From Streptomyces ochraceiscleroticus (GTDB lineage Bacteria; Actinomycetota; Actinomycetes; Streptomycetales; Streptomycetaceae): DNA of 64,000 nucleotides. Below are positions 15,623-23,502 of this stretch, piece after piece; the first letter of the stretch is position 1; each line of letters starts with the position of its first letter. The stretch covers positions 186,001 through 250,000 of the forward strand of contig NZ_JOAX01000006.1 in the NCBI RefSeq assembly GCF_000720485.1, read 5' to 3'. The notes beneath the pieces were generated by a model. The model was given only the letters and a program-made list of their open reading frames with translations, did not search any database and had not been told where the DNA came from. Both the position numbers and the translations under genes were made by a program.

Positions 15623-15638
15623 GCCGTCACCTGACGGC
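15623..15638 (+). promoter_or_regulatory. palindromic operator candidate of carnitine operon
   Basis: GCCGTCA-CC-TGACGGC is a perfect 7-bp inverted repeat with a 2-base centre, 35 bases upstream of the first operon gene, with a further partial half-site (CGTCA) just after it. Its size and place fit binding by the adjacent TetR-type dimer. It could also contribute to hairpin structure. Confidence 0.5.
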
Positions 15639-15673
15639 ACGTCACCCCACCACCCGCAGAAGGGACTCCCGTC

Positions 15674-16561
15674 ATGAACGACGAGGTCATCATCACCTGT
15701 GCGCTGACCGGCGCGGGCGACACCGTACGCCGCTCCCCGCACGTCCCCGTGACGCCCGAGCAGATCGCCAAGTCCGCCGTGGAGGCGGCGAACGCGGGCG
15801 CCGCCGTGGTGCACATCCACGTCCGCGACCCCGAGACCGGCGACCCCTCGCGCGACCCGAAGCTGTACGCGGAGGTCGTGGAGCGCATCAAGGAGACCGG
15901 CACCGACGTCGTCATCAACCTCACCGCCGGCATGGGCGGCGACCTGGTGCTCGACGCCGACCAGCCGCTGGAGAAGGGCGCGCAGCCGGGCACCGACCTG
16001 GTCGGCGGGCTGGACCGGCTGCCGCACGTGGAGGACCTGCTCCCCGACATCTGCACGCTGGACTGCGGCTCGCTGAACTTCGGCGACAACCTCTACATCT
16101 CCACCCCGGAGATGCTCCGCAAGGGCGCCAAGCGCATCCAGGAGCTGGGCGTACGGCCCGAGTTGGAGATCTTCGACACCGGCCAGCTCTGGTTCGCCAA
16201 GCAGCTTCTGGCCGAGGGCCTGCTGGACGACCCGACCATCTTCCAGCTCTGCATGGACATCCCGTGGGGCGCGCCGGCCGACCCGGGCGTGCTGCAGGCG
16301 ATGGTCAACATGCTGCCGGAGAACGCGCAGTGGGCCAGCTTCGCGCTCGGCCGCATGCAGATGCCGTGGGTCGCCCAGTCCATCCTGCTCGGCGGCAACG
16401 TACGCGTCGGCCTGGAGGACAACCTGTACCTCTCCAAGGGCGTGAAGGCCACGAACGGGCAGCTCGTCGAGCGCGCCGTGACCATCACCGAGTCCCTCGG
16501 CGCCAAGGTGGCCACCCCCGACCAGGCCCGAGCCCGCCTGGGCCTCAAGCCGCGCGCCTGA
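15674..16561 (+). CDS. 3-dehydrocarnitine cleavage enzyme (BKACE, DUF849)
   Basis: A 295-residue beta-keto acid cleavage enzyme. BKACE enzymes condense a beta-keto acid with acetyl-CoA to give acetoacetate and a new acyl-CoA. Visible family marks: [39 protein letters not shown], the zinc-binding [16 protein letters not shown], the NLTAGMGGD segment and the C-terminal [17 protein letters not shown]. Together with the next two genes it reproduces the known aerobic carnitine route (CdhC in Pseudomonas), which assigns 3-dehydrocarnitine as substrate, yielding betainyl-CoA and acetoacetate. ATG 15674 follows AGAAGGGA. Substrate assignment rests on neighbours; BKACE family substrates are diverse. 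Confidence 0.85.
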   Translation: MNDEVIITCALTGAGDTVRRSPHVPVTPEQIAKSAVEAANAGAAVVHIHVRDPETGDPSRDPKLYAEVVERIKETGTDVVINLTAGMGGDLVLDADQPLEKGAQPGTDLVGGLDRLPHVEDLLPDICTLDCGSLNFGDNLYISTPEMLRKGAKRIQELGVRPELEIFDTGQLWFAKQLLAEGLLDDPTIFQLCMDIPWGAPADPGVLQAMVNMLPENAQWASFALGRMQMPWVAQSILLGGNVRVGLEDNLYLSKGVKATNGQLVERAVTITESLGAKVATPDQARARLGLKPRA

Positions 16562-16594
16562 CTCCTCTCCGCCCCGACCACAGGAGCCGTCCCC

Positions 16595-17563
16595 ATGAGC
16601 ACCACCCCCTCCCCCGTAGCCCCCGAAGACGTGCGCCGCGTAGCCTGCATCGGCGCCGGCGTCATCGGCGGCGGCTGGGTCGCCCACTTCCTCGCCCGCG
16701 GTTACGACGTGACCGCCTGGGACCCGGCCGACGACGCCGAGGAGAAGCTGCGCCGCCTCGTCGACGCCGCCTGGCCGGCGCTCGAGCAGATAGGTCTCGC
16801 CGACGGCGCCTCCAAGGACCGCCTCACCGTCGCGCCCACCCTCGCCGAGGCCGTCGCCGACGCCGACTTCGTGCAGGAGAGCGCCCCGGAAAAGCTGGAC
16901 CTGAAGCGCTCGCTGCTGGCCGAGCTGACCGCCGCGACCCGCCCGGGCGTGGTCGTGGCCTCCTCGACCTCCGGCTACCCGATGACCGACATGCACAGCG
17001 AGGCCGCCGACAACGGCCGCCTGGTCGTCGGCCACCCGTTCAACCCGCCGTACCTGATCCCGCTCGTCGAGGTCGTCGGCGGCGACAAGACCGACCGTGC
17101 GGCCGTCGAGTGGGCCTCCCGCTTCTACGACATCGCGGGCAAGTCCGTGATCACCATGGACCGCGAGCTGCCCGGCTTCATCGCCAACCGCCTGCAGGAG
17201 GCCCTGTGGCGCGAGGCGCTGCACATGGTCGCCAACGGCGAGGCGACCGTGAAGGACATCGACGACTCCATCACCGAGGGCCCGGGCCTGCGCTGGGCGT
17301 TCATGGGCCCGATGCTCACCTTCGCGCTGGCCGGCGGCGAGGGCGGCATGGCGCACATGCTGGACCACTTCGGCCCGTCCCTGAAGTCCCCGTGGACCCG
17401 GCTGGAGGCCCCGGAGCTGGACCGCGCGCTGCGGGACGCGGTGGTCGAGGGCTGCGACGAGGCCGCGGACGGCCGTACGTACGCGGACCTGGTGGCCGAG
17501 CGCGACCAGGGCGTCATCGACGTACTGCGGGCGACCGGCCGCCTCGGCAAGGACGCCACGTGA
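16595..17563 (+). CDS. lcdH: L-carnitine dehydrogenase (3-hydroxyacyl-CoA dehydrogenase fold)
   Basis: A 322-residue NAD-dependent dehydrogenase oxidising L-carnitine to 3-dehydrocarnitine. The Rossmann motif is CIGAGVIGGGWVAHFLARG near residue 15. The central HPFNPPYLIPLVEVVGG and ITEGPGLRWAFMGP segments are characteristic of the carnitine dehydrogenase branch, distinguishing it from ordinary 3-hydroxybutyryl-CoA dehydrogenases, which read HFFNPV. Length (about 320) fits the single-domain carnitine enzyme. ATG 16595 follows AGGAG. The stop overlaps the thioesterase start (GTGA). The dehydrogenase, cleavage enzyme and thioesterase together support the assignment. Confidence 0.85.
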   Translation: MSTTPSPVAPEDVRRVACIGAGVIGGGWVAHFLARGYDVTAWDPADDAEEKLRRLVDAAWPALEQIGLADGASKDRLTVAPTLAEAVADADFVQESAPEKLDLKRSLLAELTAATRPGVVVASSTSGYPMTDMHSEAADNGRLVVGHPFNPPYLIPLVEVVGGDKTDRAAVEWASRFYDIAGKSVITMDRELPGFIANRLQEALWREALHMVANGEATVKDIDDSITEGPGLRWAFMGPMLTFALAGGEGGMAHMLDHFGPSLKSPWTRLEAPELDRALRDAVVEGCDEAADGRTYADLVAERDQGVIDVLRATGRLGKDAT

Positions 17564-18021
17564 CGGCGGCCGCGCTCCCGCTCTTCCGGCAGTCCGTCAA
17601 GGACGAGTGGATCGACTACAACGGCCACCTGAGCGAGGCGTACTACGTGCTCGTCTTCGGGTTCGCCACGGACGCGCTGATGGCGGAGACCGGGCTGGGC
17701 CCGGAGTACCGCGAGGCGAGCGGCTGCTCGCTGTACACGGTCGAGGCCCATGTCCGGTACCTGAACGAGATCGACCGGGACTCCGAACTCGTCGTCCGTA
17801 CGACGGTGCTGGGCGCGGACACCAAGAAGGTCCGCTTCCTGCACGAGATGTTCGTGGGTGACACGGAAGGCGACCCGGTCGCCACGGAGGAGCTGTTCGC
17901 GCTCCACGTCGACCAGGCCACGGGCCGCTCTGCGCCGCTGCCGGAGGCGGTGCGCGACCGGCTCACCGCGCTGACCGACCCGGCACCCGAATGGGCGGGC
18001 CGGGGCATCCGGGAGGTCTGA
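17560..18021 (+). CDS. betainyl-CoA thioesterase (hotdog fold)
   Basis: A 153-residue hotdog thioesterase with the 4-hydroxybenzoyl-CoA thioesterase-type pattern DEWIDYNGHLSEAYYVLVFGFATDALM at the N-terminus and VEAHVRYLNEIDRDSELVV in the middle. In known carnitine operons this protein, or a domain fused to the dehydrogenase, hydrolyses betainyl-CoA to glycine betaine and CoA. The GTG start at 17560 overlaps the dehydrogenase stop by 4 bases, so the two are translationally coupled. A strong hairpin follows 2 bases after the stop, closing the operon. Confidence 0.83.
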   Translation: MTAAALPLFRQSVKDEWIDYNGHLSEAYYVLVFGFATDALMAETGLGPEYREASGCSLYTVEAHVRYLNEIDRDSELVVRTTVLGADTKKVRFLHEMFVGDTEGDPVATEELFALHVDQATGRSAPLPEAVRDRLTALTDPAPEWAGRGIREV

Positions 18022-18023
18022 GA

Positions 18024-18058
18024 CGGTGCGGGCCCGGAGGTCCTCCGGGCCCGCACCG
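18024..18058 (+). terminator. strong terminator of carnitine operon
   Basis: A 17-bp perfect inverted repeat (CGGTGCGGGCCCGGAGG and complement, one-base centre) begins just after the thioesterase stop. The real loop would be 3-5 bases. It separates the operon from the DUF427 gene. Confidence 0.85.
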
Positions 18059-18109
18059 CCCGCGGGTGAGACCCTGGGAGGGACCGTTCCTCGACCGGGA
18101 GGACCATCC

Positions 18110-18442
18110 ATGACCACAGGCCACCGCATCACCGTCGAGCGGAGCACCGACCACGTCCGCGTGGCGCACGGCGGGCAGGTGCTCGCCGACAGCACCCGTC
18201 CGCTGGTGCTCCGCGAGACCGGGTATCCGGCCCGGTACTACCTGCCGCCGGAGGACGTCCGTACCGACCTGCTCCGCCCCTCCGGCACGCAGACCCACTG
18301 CCCCTTCAAGGGGACGGCTTCGTACTGGTCGCTGCCGGACGGGCCCGAGGACGCCGTGTGGGCGTACCCGGAGCCCAAGGAGGACGTGGCGGAGATCAAG
18401 GACCACTTCTGCTTCTACGAGACCGAGGTCGTCGACGGCTGA
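18110..18442 (+). CDS. DUF427 family protein
   Basis: A 110-residue cytosolic protein matching DUF427: HRITVERSTDHVRVAHGGQVLADSTRPLVLRETGYPARYYLPPEDV, then the conserved THCPFKGTASYWSL and a C-terminal AEIKDHFCFYE. Function is unknown. ATG 18110 is preceded by GGGAGG. The TGA overlaps the next ATG as TGATG, so it is coupled to the DUF309 gene. Confidence 0.9.
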   Translation: MTTGHRITVERSTDHVRVAHGGQVLADSTRPLVLRETGYPARYYLPPEDVRTDLLRPSGTQTHCPFKGTASYWSLPDGPEDAVWAYPEPKEDVAEIKDHFCFYETEVVDG

Positions 18443-19086
18443 TGAGCGCTGCGGAACACCACGAGGGCGGCGACGCGGCCTGCTGGCTGGACCGGGTCTG
18501 TGACGAGTGCGGCCGGATCCGGGAGGACCCGGCCGCGGCCTGTCCGCACTGCGCGGCGGACAGCGAGCCTCCGGCCCGCGCCGCAGCGCCCCGGCGCGTG
18601 TCGGAGACACCCCTGCGCCGGGACCGGGACGCCGAGGGCCGGGCGCGCAACGCCCGGCCGCGGGACGGTCTCGGCCGCCCGCTGCCGTACGGCGCCGAGG
18701 GCGTCGAGCGGCAGCCCGAGGGCGTGGTCCGCACGCCGCAGGAGTCGCTGACGGAGGCGCAGCGACTGCTGGACGAGGGGAAGCCGTTCCACGCGCACGA
18801 GGTGCTGGAGGACGCCTGGAAATCCGGGCCGCCGCAGGAGCGTGAGCTGTGGCGCGGCCTCGCCCAGCTCGCCGTCGGCCTCACGCACGCCGCGCGCGGC
18901 AACGTCACCGGCGCCACCTCGCTGCTGAACCGCGGCGCCGCCGCCATCGAGCCGTACGCGCACGCGGCGCCGTACGGCATCGACGTCACCGGGCTCAGCC
19001 GCTGGGCCGGGGACCTGGCCGACGCGCTGCGCGGCCCGGTCCCCGCGGCCGCGCACGCGCCCCGGTTGCGGGTCAGTTCGCGTTGA
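18442..19086 (+). CDS. DUF309 protein with N-terminal zinc ribbon
   Basis: A 214-residue protein in two parts. The first about 85 residues hold four cysteines in a zinc-ribbon arrangement (CDECGRIREDPAAACPHC), followed by a charged linker. The C-terminal about 110 residues are DUF309, marked by LLDEGKPFHAHEVLEDAWKSGP and LWRGLAQLAVGLTHAARGN with its conserved His and Glu residues. Function is unknown. It overlaps the DUF427 stop at its start and overlaps the convergent carboxypeptidase gene by 14 bases at its end, with no room for a terminator. Confidence 0.85.
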   Translation: MSAAEHHEGGDAACWLDRVCDECGRIREDPAAACPHCAADSEPPARAAAPRRVSETPLRRDRDAEGRARNARPRDGLGRPLPYGAEGVERQPEGVVRTPQESLTEAQRLLDEGKPFHAHEVLEDAWKSGPPQERELWRGLAQLAVGLTHAARGNVTGATSLLNRGAAAIEPYAHAAPYGIDVTGLSRWAGDLADALRGPVPAAAHAPRLRVSSR

Positions 19087-20017
19087 AGCCCCAGTTCAGG
19101 AGCGTGGCGGCCTCCTTGTAGACCGCGTTCTTCTTCTTGCTGGGGGCGAGCACGGTGGCCACGAGGGTGCGGCCGTCCCGCTTCGCGGCGGCGATCAGGG
19201 TGTTGCCGGCCTTGCTCGTGAAGCCGTTCTTCACGCCGATGACGCCGGGATAGCGCGGCACGCCCTTCGTGCCGGACAGCATCCGGTTGGTGTTCACGAT
19301 GTCGTACGGGCCCCGGGAGCCGCCGGGGAAGGCGGCCCGTACGGTGGCGCAGTAGCGGGCGAAGTCGGCGTTCTCCAGGCCCTTGCGGCCGAAGAGGGCG
19401 AGGTCGCTCGCCGAGGAGACCTGGCCGGGGGCGTCGTACCCGTCCGGTGTCTTCACCACCGTGTCCTGCGCGCCCAGTGAACGGGCCTTGGCCTGCATTT
19501 CCTGTGCGGTGGCCTGCCAGCCGCCGTTCATGTTGGCGAGGACGTGCACGGCGTCGTTGCCCGAGCGCAGGAAGACGCCGCGCCACAGGTCGGCGACCTT
19601 GTACTGCTGTCCCTTCTTGATGCCGACGAGGCTGCTGCCCTCGCCCACGCCCTTGAGGTCCTCCGCGGTGACCGTGCGGACCATGTCGGCGGGGAACTTG
19701 GGCAGGACGGTGAGCGCGAAGAGGGTCTTCAGGGTGCTCGCCGGGGCCAGTTGGCGGTGCGGCTCCTTCGCGGCCAGCACGCGACCGGTCTCGGCGTCGG
19801 TGACGGTCCAGGCCCGGGCGGTGAGGCCGCCGGGCGGCGCTGCGGCGTGCCGGGCTCCGGGCCCGGCCGCCGTATGGGTCGTGGAGCGTTCCGGTGCGGC
19901 CCTGCCCTGGGGCGTCGACGTGGCATGCGCCGGGGCGAGCAGAGCGGCGAGGGCGCCCGCCACGGCTATGGCCGTCAGGGCGCCAATTGTCCTGGTCGAA
20001 GCAGCGTCGGTTCCCAT
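19073..20017 (-). CDS. D-alanyl-D-alanine carboxypeptidase (PBP5-like)
   Basis: A 314-residue exported serine peptidase of peptidoglycan. A signal peptide covers residues about 10-32. The active-site motifs are STLK (Ser94/Lys97, in PASTLKTLFAL), SGN (in LRSGNDAVHVL) and KNG (in GVKNGFTSKAGNTL), the last a variant of KTG. It trims the terminal D-Ala of stem peptides or acts as a small transpeptidase. ATG 20017 lacks a ribosome site; TAGCGT 7 bases upstream could be a -10 for a leaderless message. The protein has no obvious C-terminal anchor, unlike typical PBP5. Confidence 0.9.
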   Translation of the reverse strand: MGTDAASTRTIGALTAIAVAGALAALLAPAHATSTPQGRAAPERSTTHTAAGPGARHAAAPPGGLTARAWTVTDAETGRVLAAKEPHRQLAPASTLKTLFALTVLPKFPADMVRTVTAEDLKGVGEGSSLVGIKKGQQYKVADLWRGVFLRSGNDAVHVLANMNGGWQATAQEMQAKARSLGAQDTVVKTPDGYDAPGQVSSASDLALFGRKGLENADFARYCATVRAAFPGGSRGPYDIVNTNRMLSGTKGVPRYPGVIGVKNGFTSKAGNTLIAAAKRDGRTLVATVLAPSKKKNAVYKEAATLLNWGFNAN

Positions 20018-20189
20018 GCAACCACGCTAGGGACACGGAGCGGCACGCGCAGTACATGCTGCGCCAGACGGCTCACGGGTCACACGCGAAGACCCGCCCG
20101 GTGCGACGGGGGATGCACACCGGGCGGGCTCAGAACCTTTCTACCGCATGCCGGAACGGTTATGCAGGAAAAGCCTGTTCGAGTCGGCG

Positions 20190-21434
20190 TTACCAGGCGA
20201 CGGGGAGCGACATCAGGCCACGCGCCCGGATGCTCCGCCGCCACCGCATCTCGTCCCGCTCGACGTCCAGCCGGAGCCCGGGGAACCGCTGAATCACGGC
20301 GTCGAGGGCGGTCTGCGTCTCCATCCGGGCGAGCGGGGCGCCGAGGCAGTAGTGGATGCCGTGCCCGAGCGCGAGATGGCCGAAAATATCGCGGTGCGGG
20401 TCGAGCTTGTGGGGTTCGGGGAATCGTTCCGGGTCACGGTTGGCGGCCGCGAGCGAGAGCAGCACGCTCTCCCCGGCCGGAATCCGCACGCCGCCGATCT
20501 CGATGTCCTCCAGCGGGAAGCGCCGGATGGCCAGCGGCGCCGGGCCGTCGAACCGCGCCAACTCCTCGACTGCGGCGGGGAGTTGATCCGGGTCGGCACG
20601 CAACTCGGCCAGCAGCTCCGGGTGGTCGAGCAGCGCGAGGATCGAATTGCCGATGAGGTGAACGGTGTTCTCGTACCCCGCGAGGAGGATCAGGAAGGCC
20701 AGCGAGGTCAGTTCGTCCTCGCTGAGCCGGTCCCCCGCCACGCCGCCGGCTCCGTCCTCGCCGTCCGGCTCGTCGCGCACGGCGATCAGATCGGAGAGCA
20801 GGTCGTCGCCCGGCTCGGCGCGCTTGGTGGCGATCAGCCCGGTGTAGAAGCGCAGCATGGCGCCGACCGCTTCCTTCGCCGCCTCCGGACGGGCCGGGTC
20901 CGGCGTGATCAGCGCGTCGGACCAGGCTCGGAAGTCGAGCCGGTCGCGCTCCGGGATGCCCAGCAGGTCGCAGATGACGATGATCGGCAGTGGCCCGGCG
21001 AAGTCGGCGAGGAGGTCGGCGCGGCCCTTGGCCTCGATGGCGTCCAGCAGGTCGTGCGCGACCTTCGCCACGGGGGCGCGCAGCTTGTCGACACGGCCGG
21101 GCGTGAACGCCTTGGCCACCAGGCGGCGTACGCGCGTGTGGTCCGGCGGGTCCATGTTGAGCAGGTTGGCGTCGAGGGCAGGCGGCAGGGAGAAGCCGCG
21201 GTAGCCGGTCGAGCTGTTGCGCTTGTCGAGGGAGAGCCGGGGGTCGGCGAGCCCGCTGCGGACGTCGGCGTAGCGGGTGACGAGCCAGGCGGGCTGCCCG
21301 TCGGGGCCGGTGATCCGGTGGACCGGGCCCGCCTCGCGCAGCCGCTCGTATCCTGCGTAGGGGTCGTCGAGCAGCATCGTCGTGTCGATCGGGTCCGGAC
21401 GGTCGGGCGAGCCTGTGTGAGCTGCGTTCTGCAT
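20190..21434 (-). CDS. cytochrome P450 (CYP107-like)
   Basis: A 414-residue soluble bacterial P450. The haem ligand is Cys363 in GHGIHYCLGAPLAR; ExxR is in EELARF; the I-helix reads LLAGYENTVHLIGN. Asn256 occupies the position of the usual oxygen-activating Thr (as Ala does in EryF), with Glu255 next to it, which suggests substrate-assisted proton delivery. HTRVRRLVAKAFTPGRV is also typical. ATG 21434 (MQNAAHTGS) follows AAGG and matches the family start; an upstream ATG at 21563 would add a basic extension. No ferredoxin gene is adjacent. It lies downstream of the XRE-ImmA-DUF6545 genes on the same strand, after a 150-base gap. Confidence 0.93.
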   Translation of the reverse strand: MQNAAHTGSPDRPDPIDTTMLLDDPYAGYERLREAGPVHRITGPDGQPAWLVTRYADVRSGLADPRLSLDKRNSSTGYRGFSLPPALDANLLNMDPPDHTRVRRLVAKAFTPGRVDKLRAPVAKVAHDLLDAIEAKGRADLLADFAGPLPIIVICDLLGIPERDRLDFRAWSDALITPDPARPEAAKEAVGAMLRFYTGLIATKRAEPGDDLLSDLIAVRDEPDGEDGAGGVAGDRLSEDELTSLAFLILLAGYENTVHLIGNSILALLDHPELLAELRADPDQLPAAVEELARFDGPAPLAIRRFPLEDIEIGGVRIPAGESVLLSLAAANRDPERFPEPHKLDPHRDIFGHLALGHGIHYCLGAPLARMETQTALDAVIQRFPGLRLDVERDEMRWRRSIRARGLMSLPVAW

Positions 21435-21584
21435 GAATCCCGACCTTATGGGGTGCCGGCCCGCCTCCCGTATCCGGGGCATGACAAGGCGCAGGGCGGC
21501 TACGGGGCCATTGCCCCGTGCCGCCCTGCGCCGAAGGCGGTTCGGACCCCCGTACCGAGCCACCTGGTCTGTGGTGCGCCGCCG

Positions 21585-22799
21585 CTAGGTCTCGCGCTCC
21601 CTGACGCGGTCGCGCTGCCGGAGCTCGCCGAGCACCGTCTCGGCCAGGGACGAGCGGTACACGTCCGCGACCAGCGCCAGATGTTCGTACTCAGCGGCCG
21701 GCGCCATGTCGGTCGTGACGACGACGGATTCGGCGTACGGCTCCGGCAGCCGCCCCGCCTGCCGGTTGTCCAGGCCCCGGCGCAGCGCCACGGCCTCGGC
21801 CACGGCGGCCAGTTGCTCCGGTCCGACGCCCACCGCGCGGGCCCGCTCGCGGGCGACGTCGACGGCGTCGGACTCGACGTACCGGCGGATGCCGCGCTGT
21901 ACGTCGCGGATCTCGGCCATCTGGCGGTTGGCCCGCCACTCCAGGTCGGCGAAGGGCCAGCGGCCGGGCCCGGAACCCTCCATCGTGACCTCCGGGGCCT
22001 GCGCGGTGGCCTCGCGCCACAGGGGCGAGAGACGGCGCAGCCGGCGCCAGGCGGAGGCGCGGGGTCCGGCGGCGGGCAGCGCGAAGCCGGTGAGGACGAG
22101 GATCGCGGCGACCGAGGCGCTCAGCGGCGCCACGCCGTTGGAGAGCCAGAGCGCCGGATGCCCGGCCCAGGAGAGGACGAAGCCGACGAGCTTGCAGGCG
22201 CAGTACAGGAGGCCCAGCCAGCAACCGGCGGCCAGCACGCGCAGTCCGCGGGCGAGCCAGGACGGGCCGACCTTGGTGGCATAGCGCGGGCAGAGCGTGC
22301 CGAGCCCGGCAAGACTGGCGCCGAAGATCGCGAGGTACAGCATCAGGAAGACCATGACGCCGGGCGCGTCCGTGTACGCCGTGCTGAAGTCGCGCGGGTG
22401 CTCCACGGTGTCCGGGCGGCCGACGGCGAAGCCGGTGACGGCGACCGCCCAGGCCACGACGACGAGCGTGAGGACCGCGCGGGTACGGGAGCGGGCCCGG
22501 CGGCGGCCCGCCTCGTCCTCGCCGCCGGTCCAGCGCAGCAGCAGCACCAGCGCGCCGGCCGCGAAGACCACGACGGAGGAGTACAGGAAGACCATGGCGA
22601 GGTTGGCGACGCCGGTGAGCCGGTCGAAGGCGCGGTACAGGCTCGGCGCCGAGAACAGGAAGACCGTGGCGACGCCGGCCGTCATCATGCTGGTCAGGCC
22701 CAGGTCGGCGTTGCGCCGGTCGCGCAGCCAGGCGCGGAACTTGTACCCGGCGAGCGTCCAGGCGACGGCCGCGAAGCAGAAGTAGACGACGTCAAACAC
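21585..22799 (-). CDS. DUF6545 / MAB_1171c-type membrane protein
   Basis: A 404-residue integral membrane protein with about seven hydrophobic helices in the first 240 residues and a soluble C-terminal half (PLWREATAQAPEV, RYVESDAVDVARERARAVGVGPEQLAAVAEA). The layout fits the MAB_1171c putative transporter family regularly found next to ImmA-type peptidases in Streptomyces. The GTG start at 22799 overlaps the peptidase gene by 8 bases and has GGGGAG upstream, so production is coupled. It may sense or release a signal for the peptidase; that role is inferred from context only. Confidence 0.82.
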   Translation of the reverse strand: MFDVVYFCFAAVAWTLAGYKFRAWLRDRRNADLGLTSMMTAGVATVFLFSAPSLYRAFDRLTGVANLAMVFLYSSVVVFAAGALVLLLRWTGGEDEAGRRRARSRTRAVLTLVVVAWAVAVTGFAVGRPDTVEHPRDFSTAYTDAPGVMVFLMLYLAIFGASLAGLGTLCPRYATKVGPSWLARGLRVLAAGCWLGLLYCACKLVGFVLSWAGHPALWLSNGVAPLSASVAAILVLTGFALPAAGPRASAWRRLRRLSPLWREATAQAPEVTMEGSGPGRWPFADLEWRANRQMAEIRDVQRGIRRYVESDAVDVARERARAVGVGPEQLAAVAEAVALRRGLDNRQAGRLPEPYAESVVVTTDMAPAAEYEHLALVADVYRSSLAETVLGELRQRDRVRERET

Positions 22800-23502
22800 G
22801 CGGCGGCTCCCCGTCGTCGGGGCCGGTGTCCCGGGCGCCCGGGGCTTCCGGAGCGGTTCCGGTGGCCTCCGGACCGCCGCCCTGAGCGCCGTCCAGCTCG
22901 CGGCGGATGTGCTTGAGCGCCGGGGCCAGCGCGGCCGCGATCTCGGCGGCGTCGCCGCTCAGCGGCGGGTCGTCCTTGGCGGTCGCGGGCACCACATGCG
23001 CCATCAGCAGCGTGCCCAGCACCTCGGTCTCGTGCTCGGTGGCGTTGTCGTAGCAGTGGTGGCGAGCGAAGCGGGCGGTCAGGCCCATCCGCCGGGCGGC
23101 CGTCGCGACGTCCATGGACGGCGTCCAGACCTTCAGCGCGTCCTCGGTGACCGTGGGGTCCTGCTCGTGCCCGAGGAGGAGATGGCTCAGCTCGTGCAGG
23201 ACGATGTGGGTCTGGTGCCAGGGCGAGGTCTGCCGCTCGTAGAAGACCCACCAGCCGTCGTCGGTGCCCGCCGTCATGCCGGACACCACGCCGCCCAGGC
23301 TCATCGGCGCGAGCCGGACCGGCCGGCCCACGCGCCGCGCCACGACCTCGCACAGGCCCGGCAGATCGGTCGCGGCGGGCAGCGCCAGCTCCTGTACGAG
23401 CTGCTTGCACCGCCGGCGTATGCGCCGTACCCGCATGGCCGTACCGTCCTCGATTCCCGTCCGCCGCCAGGTGGCGAAGAGCTGCTCGTCAGTGGCCGGC
23501 AT
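22792..23502 (-). CDS. ImmA/IrrE-type metallopeptidase
   Basis: A 236-residue protein with the zinc peptidase motif HELSHLLLGH (His103, Glu104, His107) after a typical QTHIVLHEL lead-in. Such peptidases cleave a partner XRE repressor to switch on genes (ImmA in ICEBs1, IrrE in Deinococcus). The partner gene lies immediately upstream and overlaps. ATG 23502 has GTGAGG 6 bases upstream; an earlier GTG at 23514 adds four residues. The C-terminal 40 residues are low-complexity Gly/Pro/Glu. Databases sometimes label this family as a toxin, for which I see no support here. Confidence 0.85.
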   Translation of the reverse strand: MPATDEQLFATWRRTGIEDGTAMRVRRIRRRCKQLVQELALPAATDLPGLCEVVARRVGRPVRLAPMSLGGVVSGMTAGTDDGWWVFYERQTSPWHQTHIVLHELSHLLLGHEQDPTVTEDALKVWTPSMDVATAARRMGLTARFARHHCYDNATEHETEVLGTLLMAHVVPATAKDDPPLSGDAAEIAAALAPALKHIRRELDGAQGGGPEATGTAPEAPGARDTGPDDGEPPRV

